A stretch of 64,000 bases of DNA from positions 1,148,501 to 1,212,500 of the forward strand of contig NZ_CP056030.1 in the NCBI RefSeq assembly GCF_013374995.1, read 5' to 3'. The DNA is from Pseudomonas eucalypticola (GTDB lineage: Bacteria; Pseudomonadota; Gammaproteobacteria; Pseudomonadales; Pseudomonadaceae). The first letter of the stretch is position 1. The number at the start of each line of letters is the position of its first letter. Below are positions 55,591 through 64,000 of this stretch, one piece after another. Under the pieces are notes generated by a model, which saw only the letters and a program-made list of their open reading frames with translations, made no database searches and had not been told where the DNA came from. The position numbers and the translations under genes are program-made.

Positions 55591-55608
55591 TATAGCCAAT
55601 GTCTTACA
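55591..55608 (+). promoter_or_regulatory. GacA upstream activating sequence
   Basis: TATAGCCAATGTCTTACA fits TGTAAG-N2-AT-N2-CTTACA in the right half (CTTACA) and centre (AT), with a degenerate left half. It is centred about 65 bases before the predicted RNA start, the usual GacA spacing. A TAATCT at 55653-55658 can serve as -10. Confidence 0.65.
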
Positions 55609-55664
55609 CGCGTTGGTTCTGATGTCCTCTAGGGGAAAGCCGTCCGCGGGCTTAATCTAGCCCC

Positions 55665-55776
55665 ATCAGCTGAGGCAAAGGATTTGCCCGGCGTCACGGA
55701 TGACAGGCCAGAAAGGATTCGCTTCGACAGGGAGTTGAACAGGCCAAACGAAAAACCCGCTTCGGCGGGTTTTTTG
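55665..55776 (+). ncRNA. Gac/Rsm-family small RNA (RsmX/RsmY/RsmZ-like)
   Basis: About 110 bases with no reading frame. It has several GGA motifs exposed in hairpin loops: GGCAAA-GGA-TTTGCC (55674-55688), GTCA-CGGA-TGAC (55693-55704), GAA-AGGA-TTC (55711-55720) and an AGGGA further on. It ends in a perfect Rho-independent terminator (ACCCGC-TTC-GGCGGGT plus T6, about 55754-55775). Such GGA loops titrate RsmA/RsmE-type translational repressors. With the upstream GacA site and length, this is best read as an Rsm RNA; which paralogue is not decided. Confidence 0.75.
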
Positions 55777-55838
55777 TTGCCTGGCTTTTGACCGCGTGTC
55801 GGCCACGGCGCGAGGCATAAAACCTGCGATGACCCGCA

Positions 55839-55918
55839 GCAGCGGACCCGGCCGCGTCGGCGGTACATGCGGTGTACCTGCTGCGCCGCGGCGTTGGTGA
55901 CGCGGCCAGGTCCGCTGC
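55839..55918. repeat. Inverted-repeat (REP/BIME-like) element
   Basis: GCAGCGGACCCGGCCGCGTC (55839-55858) is complementary at 19 of 20 positions to 55899-55918, and GGTACA/TGTACC inside can also pair. Intergenic; probably a dispersed pseudomonad repeat. Confidence 0.55.
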
Positions 55919-55986
55919 TACGAGGCAAGACGGAAGTCATTTGTGCTTTTCGCGGTAACTCGTGTGCCTTTCAGCTTGAGGCTCGC

Positions 55987-56817
55987 TCAGCCCGGATATT
56001 GATCCGAACGCACCCACTCCCCAAGCCCCACGTTTCGCCAGCCCGGCGCCACCGCGCTCTGCCGCGCTCCCGGCCCGGTACGCGAGGTATCCAGGCTGCC
56101 GATATCCGAAATCGCCACCGTGCTGCGCTGGCCGGAATACACCGTGCTTCTGAGCACGAATGAGCCGTTCTTCTCGTCGATGCTTTCCAGTATCCCTTGT
56201 TCGGCCAACGGGTTGCCGCCGCCGGTGGTGGTCTTGCGCCACACCAGCAGGTAGGTGTTGAGCAGGCCTTTGAGGGTGTCCACCAAGCGGGCTCGCTCCA
56301 CCTGTTCGTTGAGGTAGGCGCTGGCGGCGTACCTGACCGGGTTCAGGAATTGCTCCAGTTGCAGCACCAGGTGCAGGTTGGCCGGCGTGATCTGCCCTCC
56401 CGCCACGGCAGCCATGTAGGGCTCCGCGTCCTGGCAGGCCTCCGCCGCAGCGTTGGCGTCTGCCACGGCATCGGCGGGGCTTCCCGACGCGGCAGCCTTG
56501 GCGTCGCTCCACACGGCGGACGAAGCGGCTTCCAGCGCCAAACCTCGGGATTCCTGGGCGTTGATGAGGTTGGCAAAGTCCGCATCATTGCCCTCGGCAT
56601 AGGATTCGATGGCGATGCTGGCCACGGCATCGTCGTGGCTGGTCACCGCCACACCCCATACCCGTGCGTAGACCTCGGCATCCCGGAGCGCCCGCTTGAC
56701 ATCGGGGTCGTCGGCCGCAGCCTTTTGTTCGGTGATGACGGCGAGGCGTGCCTTGACGGCATCGTAGGTCTGACAGGCGCGAATGCTGGCCAGTAGCTCG
56801 TTGAATGGTTTCTCCAT
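55987..56817 (-). CDS. Alanine-rich helical protein of unknown function
   Basis: A 276-residue cytosolic protein without signal peptide or clear family. The ATG at 56817 has AGGAG about 8 bases ahead; upstream in-frame extension was rejected. The first half is rich in Ala, Glu and Asp and looks all-helical (VKARLAVITEQKAAADD, SADAVADANAAAEA); the second half ends with a beta-looking segment containing GSFVLRSTVYSGQRSTVAISD. It lies between the Rsm-type RNA with a repeat and an isocitrate-lyase-like gene, and has its own promoter region. Confidence 0.65.
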   Translation of the reverse strand: MEKPFNELLASIRACQTYDAVKARLAVITEQKAAADDPDVKRALRDAEVYARVWGVAVTSHDDAVASIAIESYAEGNDADFANLINAQESRGLALEAASSAVWSDAKAAASGSPADAVADANAAAEACQDAEPYMAAVAGGQITPANLHLVLQLEQFLNPVRYAASAYLNEQVERARLVDTLKGLLNTYLLVWRKTTTGGGNPLAEQGILESIDEKNGSFVLRSTVYSGQRSTVAISDIGSLDTSRTGPGARQSAVAPGWRNVGLGEWVRSDQYPG

Positions 56818-57109
56818 GATCGCAATCTCCTGTGGTTGAACATTCCATGGGTCGTGCTTCCTGCGGTTTTTAACCATAGCCCGCAGTACGGCCCAAGCAA
56901 GGTTGGAGGTAACGCCAGGAGGTGCTCTCGCAGTGGCTGTGGAGGGCGTGATGTACGCAAACCCCCGCCCGACGGGGGCGAAGCAAGAATGGCGACCGAG
57001 CCAAAAACCATACAGTTTTTTCCGGGGGATCGCCTCGGCAGCATTCCGGCAGCGTTTGCGGCGCATCTGCTACAACTGATAGCTCTCCCCATTCGTCAAG
57101 GCCCGCGCC

Positions 57110-57949
57110 ATGCAAACCCTCGACAAAGCCCTGGCGTTCCAGGCACTGCACAACCGTCGTGAGTTGTTCATTCTCCCGAACGCCTGGGATGCCGGCAGCG
57201 CGAAAGTCCTCGCGGCCCTGGGGTACAAAGCCCTGGCCACTACCAGCGCTGGCTTGGCCTTCGCCCTCGGCCGGCGTGACGGCGAGGGCGCCGTATCACG
57301 TGACGAGACACTGGCCAACGCCCTGAGCATTGTCCAGGCCACAGACCTGCCGGTGAGCGCCGACCTGGAAAACGGTTTTGGTCCGCGTCCCGAAGATGTC
57401 GCCACCACCCTTCGCATGGCCGGCGATATCGGCCTGGTGGGCGGCTCCATCGAAGACGCCACAGGCGATCCTTCAGCGCCCATCTATGACTTCAACCACG
57501 CCCTGGAGCGGGTCATCGCCGGCGTCGAGGCGGCGCGCAGCCTGCCGTTCCCGTTCACCTTCGTGGCGCGTGCGGAGAACTTCAGCCATGGGGTTCTGGA
57601 CCTCGACGACACGATTCACCGCCTGGTCGCGTTTGAGCGGGCTGGGGCGGATGTGCTGTTTGCGCCGTCATTGCCGAACCTGGAGGCGATACGCCAGGTA
57701 TGCGCTGCGCTCGGCAAACCGGTGAACGTGGTGATGGGGTTGGCAGGTTCGAAGCTCACGGCTGCCGAGCTGGAAGGCGCAGGTGTGCGGCGGGTCAGCC
57801 TGGGGAGTTCGTTTGCCAGGGCGGCGCTGGGGGCATTCATTCGTGCGGCGCGGGAAGTGAAGGAGGGTGGGACGTTCGAGTTCGCGGATGAGGCGGTTGG
57901 GTTTCGGGAGGCGAATGGGTTGATGGGGGGGCAGAATCGAGGCGGCTGA
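57110..57949 (+). CDS. Isocitrate lyase / PEP mutase superfamily protein
   Basis: A 279-residue TIM-barrel of the ICL/PEPM family, which forms or cleaves C-C or P-C bonds in 2-oxo acids. Motifs: LFILPNAWDAGSAKVLAALG, the Mg-binding SADLENGFG and GSIEDATGD, and FVARAEN. The lyase-specific KKCGH cysteine motif is absent, so it is not an isocitrate or methylisocitrate lyase. Oxaloacetate decarboxylase- or phosphonopyruvate hydrolase-like activity is possible. Convergent with the AraC-type gene. Confidence 0.85.
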   Translation: MQTLDKALAFQALHNRRELFILPNAWDAGSAKVLAALGYKALATTSAGLAFALGRRDGEGAVSRDETLANALSIVQATDLPVSADLENGFGPRPEDVATTLRMAGDIGLVGGSIEDATGDPSAPIYDFNHALERVIAGVEAARSLPFPFTFVARAENFSHGVLDLDDTIHRLVAFERAGADVLFAPSLPNLEAIRQVCAALGKPVNVVMGLAGSKLTAAELEGAGVRRVSLGSSFARAALGAFIRAAREVKEGGTFEFADEAVGFREANGLMGGQNRGG

Positions 57950-57953
57950 TATT

Positions 57954-58634
57954 TCAACCGAGCACACGTAGGCGCAGATGGCGCAATGTCAGATCAGCCC
58001 GAACCCCAAATTGCTTGCGCACACTGCGTGACAGGTGCGCCGAGTCCGAGAACCCGGCCGCCATGGCCGCGGCCGTCAACGTGCTGCCGGCCAGCGCCAG
58101 TGCCAGCGCGCGGCGAAGCCGGTGCCACAGCACCAAACGCCTGACCGATACCCCAAGGCTGCCGGTGAACAGGCGCTCAAGCTGGCTGATCGACAGGGCT
58201 GCTTCCCGGGCCAGCACCTCGGCGGGCAGTGTCTCATCTTCAAGGGCACGGACCCGGTGCAGCGCTTTGGCCAGCCGTGCATCCAGGGTGCGGCGCGGCA
58301 GGTCGTCGATCCGCTTAGCCAACCGCTCCATGCTGGCACCCGCTTCGATGCAGCACTGGTGCACCGCCTGCAGCTCGAAGGCCAGGGGTTCGGCGAACAG
58401 GGTGAGGGTGGGTTGCTCCGGCGCAAGGATCGCGTGCTCCACGCCAGATTCGATCACCAGCACCGGGGCGCATTGCAGCTGCCCGCCAATCAACGCCTGC
58501 ACCTCGCCCCTTTGCGCGATGAGGAACTGGTGGGCGTAATGGGCATGGGGCTGGGTGGTGCCAGCGGTCCCTGCGAGCAGGCCGTAGTCGCTGGCTAGCC
58601 ACAGCTCGCCTTGCCATGACGGGGTAGGGTTCAT
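57954..58634 (-). CDS. AraC-family transcriptional regulator
   Basis: A 226-residue regulator: an N-terminal cupin-like ligand domain (YAHQFLIAQRGEVQALIGG) and a C-terminal double helix-turn-helix (LSISQLERLFTGSLGVSVRR, then MAAGFSDSAHLSRSVRKQFG). Ligand and targets unknown; the end-to-end ICL/PEPM gene (four bases away) and the divergent membrane-protein gene are the nearest candidates. Confidence 0.88.
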   Translation of the reverse strand: MNPTPSWQGELWLASDYGLLAGTAGTTQPHAHYAHQFLIAQRGEVQALIGGQLQCAPVLVIESGVEHAILAPEQPTLTLFAEPLAFELQAVHQCCIEAGASMERLAKRIDDLPRRTLDARLAKALHRVRALEDETLPAEVLAREAALSISQLERLFTGSLGVSVRRLVLWHRLRRALALALAGSTLTAAAMAAGFSDSAHLSRSVRKQFGVRADLTLRHLRLRVLG

Positions 58635-58772
58635 CGATCTCCGCCTGTATCAGGGCACCCTTTCTCGACGCCTCGGCCAGCAGCGCTGGATGGGTGTTTC
58701 CCTATTCTGACATGTCGTGCCGGTTACTTGCTGTATCATTCAAGTTGCCAAAACAGCCAAGGAAGTAGGCTC

Positions 58773-59717
58773 ATGCACACCACCCCTGCACCCACCGGCA
58801 AGCTCATCAAGACCTTCAGGCATGGCAAGACGCTACCCGTGTTCACCGCGCTCTTCGGCGTGGTGCTGCTGGCCCTGGCCATCTTCGTGCTGTACCTGCA
58901 AACCGCCCACCTGATTGCCAGTACCGGACCCGTCGAGCTGCAAACCAACCGCGGTCTCAACATTACCTTTTCCAGCCAGGCGATGATGCTTTACGCCACC
59001 GCTGGCCTGCTTGCGGCACTGGCTGCTGGCATGCTGGGCCTGGCCCTATGGCAACGCAACCTGCGCCGGGCCAGCTATGAAGTCCATGAGCACGGCATCA
59101 CGCAGATCATTGGCCGCCAGCGCGACTACACGCCTTTCAGCGAGATCCAGGACCTGTACCTGTTCAGCTCCGGCCAAACCGCCATCAGCGGGCTGATCAC
59201 CAACCTGGCCTACCGCCGCGACGCCAGCGAACCGTTCAAGCGCGTCAGCCTGCACCTCAAGGACTTCCTGGCCTTCGTGCAATGGGTGCGCGAACTCTAC
59301 CTGCGCGAGCGCCTGCCCGCCGTCATGCAAACGCTGGAAGCCGGTGGCGCCGTGACCTTCAACTACATCAGCACCGGCCAGGTGTGGGGCAAACGCATCA
59401 GCGGCAACTTCCTGAACGTGAGCACCCAACCCATCGTGCTCACCCGCGAGCAGTTGGAAGTGGACGGGCAGAAGGTATCCATGGCCAGCCTGCGCGGCGT
59501 GGACCTGAATGCCTGGACTGAAAAAGTGGTGATCAAAGGCGCCGTGGGCAAGACCGTGTTCGTCGCCAATGCCAGCGGCATCATGAGCCACGACCTGCTG
59601 CTCGCCACCCTGGCGACCCTGATGCAGACGGGCGACGCCCAAGGGCAGCCGGCCCCGGGCACCGTGGCCGAACTTTTACGATTTGGAGATCGAGCGTGGC
59701 AGAAATCAATCCAGTAA
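58773..59717 (+). CDS. Two-span membrane protein of unknown function
   Basis: A 314-residue protein. Two spans lie at about 24-48 (FTALFGVVLLALAIFVLYL) and 75-100 (MMLYATAGLLAALAAGMLGLALW), followed by a soluble region that could be two PH-like beta domains (YEVHEHGITQIIGRQ, VNYIS-like FNYISTGQVWGKRIS). The ATG at 58773 has GGAAG about 8 bases ahead. Its end overlaps the following gene by 22 bases, implying coupling. No named family recognised. Confidence 0.7.
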   Translation: MHTTPAPTGKLIKTFRHGKTLPVFTALFGVVLLALAIFVLYLQTAHLIASTGPVELQTNRGLNITFSSQAMMLYATAGLLAALAAGMLGLALWQRNLRRASYEVHEHGITQIIGRQRDYTPFSEIQDLYLFSSGQTAISGLITNLAYRRDASEPFKRVSLHLKDFLAFVQWVRELYLRERLPAVMQTLEAGGAVTFNYISTGQVWGKRISGNFLNVSTQPIVLTREQLEVDGQKVSMASLRGVDLNAWTEKVVIKGAVGKTVFVANASGIMSHDLLLATLATLMQTGDAQGQPAPGTVAELLRFGDRAWQKSIQ

Positions 59718-60136
59718 CCGCCGAGCTTGCGGCGCAGATCAACGACCTGGCCAACCAGGGCCTGGAACTCCTGGGGCTGACAGCCGCCACCCCACCAGAG
59801 GACGTGGTTGCGGCCATCACCCAAAGGGTGCGGGACTGCAAGGCGGCGGGTACGGTATTGCCCGAGGAACAGACCTTCGCCCTGGGTGCCTTGCTCGGCA
59901 ACCAGTACGTGCTGGGGCACGATTGGCACTGGGGTGGCGTGGTATGGGACTTCGATGAAGAAAACGGCGCAGTGGGCGTGCTGAACCACGATGATTCGTT
60001 GTTCATGAACCCCATTGGCTGGGTGGCCGAAACGCTGGAATCGGAAGGTGGCGTAGGGTTCATGCTCAACTACAACCTGGTGGCCGCCAATGAAGTCCCG
60101 GTGCGCGACCCGGGCAGTGCCACGGGATTGTATTGA
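59696..60136 (+). CDS. Cytosolic protein coupled to the two-span membrane protein
   Basis: A 146-residue soluble protein from a GTG start with GGAG about 7 bases ahead, inside the end of the previous gene. A helical N-terminus (ELAAQINDLANQGLELLGL) precedes a compact acidic/aromatic domain with QYVLGHDWHWGGVVWDFDEENG. No family recognised. The overlap suggests the two proteins act together. Confidence 0.7.
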   Translation: MAEINPVTAELAAQINDLANQGLELLGLTAATPPEDVVAAITQRVRDCKAAGTVLPEEQTFALGALLGNQYVLGHDWHWGGVVWDFDEENGAVGVLNHDDSLFMNPIGWVAETLESEGGVGFMLNYNLVAANEVPVRDPGSATGLY

Positions 60137-60514
60137 GTCCCCGCTGCAACGCCCGGTGAGGGAGAGCCCCGCCTTCCGCAGACAACCCCGGTCACCAAGG
60201 CTGAACCCTGTGGGACCGGGCGAAGCTCGGGAAGCAGCCACCGAAAACTCTCAGACAAACCGCGTCGCCTGTTTCAGGAGCTGGCGCCTGGTCCTGCAGA
60301 TGTTTATCTGCCGTTACCTCAAACGCCACTGCGACTTGCTCCCGCGGGGTCCTGCGCGGCTTGCTGGCGGCTTCCTGCTGCGCCTAGGCCAGTAGGCTCA
60401 CGCCCATGCGCGGATAGGAGATGCGCCATCCACGATCCCGTCCAGTCGCCAATGGCCTGTTCCAGCCCAAAACGCCGAACCAGCCGCTAATCCAGCCCGG
60501 CGTCCCCAGCACGA
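60137..60514. other. Intergenic region, no gene seen
   Basis: About 378 bases. Near 60,211-60,240 a stretch reads GTGGGACCGGGCGAAGCTCG, a decayed relative of the inner repeat of the element at 23,823-24,270 (GTGGGACCGGGCTTGCCCGG). Nothing else could be supported. Confidence 0.5.
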
Positions 60515-60793
60515 TCAGACTGCGCTGTTGCAAGCCACCGGTATCGTCAAATCACTCAAGATCGCTTGAGCCATTTCCCCCAGGTAAGCCGCAGCCCACG
60601 CCAGATGAGGGCCGTCGTCGCCCATGGCGGCGTCTGTCATCAATTGGTTGGCGACGAGTTGCAGGTTGGAGCTGTGGGCCAGGGCATCCACGAGCGGGAT
60701 GTCAGGATTGACGGTGAACAGAGGGGCTGCTGTGGAACCGCAAGGGGCAAAGGTGGTTTGGCCTTGGGTGTGGTGCGGGATTGGATCATTCAT
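60515..60793 (-). CDS. DUF3077-family protein
   Basis: A 92-residue small protein matching the Pseudomonas DUF3077 pattern (TTFAPCGSTAAPLFTVNPDIP, then a helical LVDALAHSSNLQLVANQLM). No signal peptide; function unknown. The ATG at 60793 has AGGAGA about 8 bases ahead. The open frame runs far upstream through a tRNA gene, so the long version is spurious. Confidence 0.75.
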   Translation of the reverse strand: MNDPIPHHTQGQTTFAPCGSTAAPLFTVNPDIPLVDALAHSSNLQLVANQLMTDAAMGDDGPHLAWAAAYLGEMAQAILSDLTIPVACNSAV

Positions 60794-61282
60794 CGGTGAA
60801 TCTCCTATCGCAAGATGGATCATCACCCAAACCTGCCGCCAAGCAGGAAGAGGGTGACGGGTTACACAAGGTTGGCGGACCGGGCAATAGGCAAACCGGC
60901 ACTTCCGAAGAAGTCCCTGCGCAACCCGCCATAACACAGCATCGCGGGCACGAGACCGTGCTTGCGATGGTGAGGTGCGGCGCTGTTGCGCCTTATTGCT
61001 AGTCGAGCCGCCAAGCTCGGTTGCCTTTTGGCAACTTGGCAAGGCTACCGGGGTGTTCTGCTTAGCGTCAACCGTTCCTCTCCCAGAGGTCCTCGAAGTG
61101 GTGCGGCACCCGTCCCGGGACGCGATCCCGGATTCCGTGAAGAACCAATTGAAAGCGGCTGGCAGGCCATCACAGGGTGTGGCCAAGGGCGAGGTGGTTT
61201 TGGCAGTGTCGGCCTTTCGCAGGCAAGCCTTGCTCTCACACTGACCATGGCGCCTGCGCAGGCTGCGTCCAAATCCCAGGCA
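60794..61282. other. Intergenic region between the DUF3077 gene and the tRNA terminator
   Basis: About 490 bases without a supported gene. It contains a degenerate element end (61129-61147) and is otherwise without recognisable features. Confidence 0.5.
61129..61147. repeat. Degenerate element end (GATTCCGTGAAGAACC)
   Basis: CGGATTCCGTGAAGAACC repeats the terminal 17 bases or so of the palindromic element at 23,823-24,270, preceded at a distance by a matching GTGGTGCGGCAC. No T-run follows, unlike the other copies. Confidence 0.45.
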
Positions 61283-61308
61283 CAAAAAAACCGACTCAAG
61301 GTCGGTTT
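61283..61308 (-). terminator. Rho-independent terminator of tRNA-Leu
   Basis: AACCGAC and GTCGGTT pair around TCAAG-type loop (61289-61307). The A-run at 61284-61290 gives the minus-strand T-tail. It lies about 40 bases after the tRNA 3' end. Confidence 0.85.
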
Positions 61309-61344
61309 CTTTGCTGCAATCCCCGGTAGAAGGGATTTGAATCT

Positions 61345-61429
61345 TGGTGCCCCGAGGGAGACTCGAACTCCCACTCCTTTCGAAAACGGATTTTGAATCC
61401 GCCGCGTCTACCAATTCCGCCATCAGGGC
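61345..61429 (-). tRNA. tRNA-Leu (anticodon CAA)
   Basis: 85 bases including an encoded CCA. On the minus strand it begins GCCCTGATGGCGGAATTGGT (acceptor and D-arm), has anticodon loop TTCAAAA, a long class II variable arm, the T-arm GTTCGAGTC and an acceptor closing CGGGGCACCA. The anticodon CAA reads UUG leucine codons. Confidence 0.95.
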
Positions 61430-61538
61430 TCAATGGCCGCGGAGTATAGAGAGCCCTCGACCGTTGGTCAACTCTCTCGCGTGGTCAATTTGTGTGTTTT
61501 GAGCTAAACTTCGCGGCCCTGTCAGACCGAACACCATC

Positions 61539-63733
<2,195 letters not shown>

Positions 63734-63778
63734 GTTCGTGACCCTTTTGAGTCAACAATTTTGCAACTGGAGTGCTAA

Positions 63779-64000
63779 ATGAGCTTTTTTATCTCTGATG
63801 CTTTGGCCGACGCTGGTGCGCCGGCAGCGGCAGGCCCGATGGGCGGCGGCTTCGAGTGGATTTTCCTGGTCGGCTTCCTGGTCATCTTCTACCTGATGAT
63901 CTGGCGCCCGCAGGCCAAGCGTGCCAAAGAGCAGAAGAACCTGCTGGGCAACCTGCAGAAAGGTGACGAAGTTGTGACCACCGGTGGTATCGCCGGCAAG
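63779..64000 (+). CDS. yajC: Preprotein translocase subunit YajC (partial)
   Basis: The first 74 codons; the gene runs off the window. A short N-terminus with DALADAGAPAAAG is followed by one membrane span (FEWIFLVGFLVIFYLMIW) and the YajC motif RPQAKRAKEQKNLLGNL, then KGDEVVTTGGI. YajC associates with SecDF-YidC; secD and secF are expected just beyond the window edge. Confidence 0.95.
   Translation, partial: MSFFISDALADAGAPAAAGPMGGGFEWIFLVGFLVIFYLMIWRPQAKRAKEQKNLLGNLQKGDEVVTTGGIAGK

Noticed and set aside
57110..57949. Methylisocitrate lyase (prpB)
   Set aside because: The KKCGH active-site motif required for lyase activity is absent and no propionate genes are nearby.
60794..61423. N-terminal extension of the DUF3077 open frame
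   Set aside because: It runs through the tRNA-Leu gene and its terminator; the real start with a ribosome site is at 60793.

Overview
The window looks like a chromosomal segment of a Pseudomonas of the P. putida group. The coding sequence is GC-rich. The block gap / edd-glk-gltR-gtrS / gtsABCD-oprB / hexR / zwf-pgl-eda has the content and order of the P. putida glucose (Entner-Doudoroff) cluster, and a cyoABCDE operon and queA-tgt-yajC are also typical. No phage, CRISPR array or complete insertion sequence was seen. The accessory character is limited to small loci and repeats.

Layout. 1-2,110: iron-regulated FecI-FecR system with the start of its TonB-dependent receptor, on the minus strand. 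2,230-23,758: glucose uptake and catabolism. GtrS-GltR and HexR are the regulators, GtsABCD plus OprB bring glucose in, Glk phosphorylates it, and Zwf-Pgl-Edd-Eda with GAPDH carry the flux. Inside this block sit an unrecognised LysM-like/glycine-rich protein with a small membrane partner, a diguanylate cyclase and an AGE-family sugar isomerase. 23,790-25,330: a palindromic MITE-like element in the eda terminator, two small stress-type genes and a REP-like hairpin. 25,334-35,382: a second diguanylate cyclase, an OprD-family porin, and an RND efflux operon that carries its own two-component system. 35,640-41,250: small secreted and membrane proteins, a GNAT enzyme, CheV, divergent norR/hmp for nitric oxide detoxification, and dsbB. 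41,825-46,654: cytochrome bo3 oxidase operon. 46,958-55,483: alaC, small secreted proteins, a DJ-1/PfpI protein, and a CheB-CheR-PAS gene followed by a PAS-GGDEF-EAL gene. 55,590-55,776: a small RNA locus with the hallmarks of the Gac/Rsm family. 55,987-60,793: several poorly characterised genes. 61,345-64,000: tRNA-Leu(CAA), queA, tgt and the start of yajC.

Regulation visible in the DNA. There is a Fur box before fecI and a candidate one before the receptor. HexR-type palindromes lie before edd/gap and zwf. A repeated GTCAC-N6-GTGAC motif precedes both the sugar isomerase and gtsA. Crc/Hfq-type AAnAAnAA motifs sit in the leaders of the isomerase, gtsA, oprB and zwf. Three GT-N7-AC NorR boxes and a sigma-54-like promoter lie between norR and hmp, and a GacA upstream activating sequence precedes the small RNA.

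The best candidates for something undescribed are the palindromic element that appears to have inserted in a terminator T-tract (with related solo ends elsewhere), the LysM/glycine-rich gene pair at 8.6-10.1 kb, and the Rsm-type RNA. Functional names rest on motif reading without database searches.
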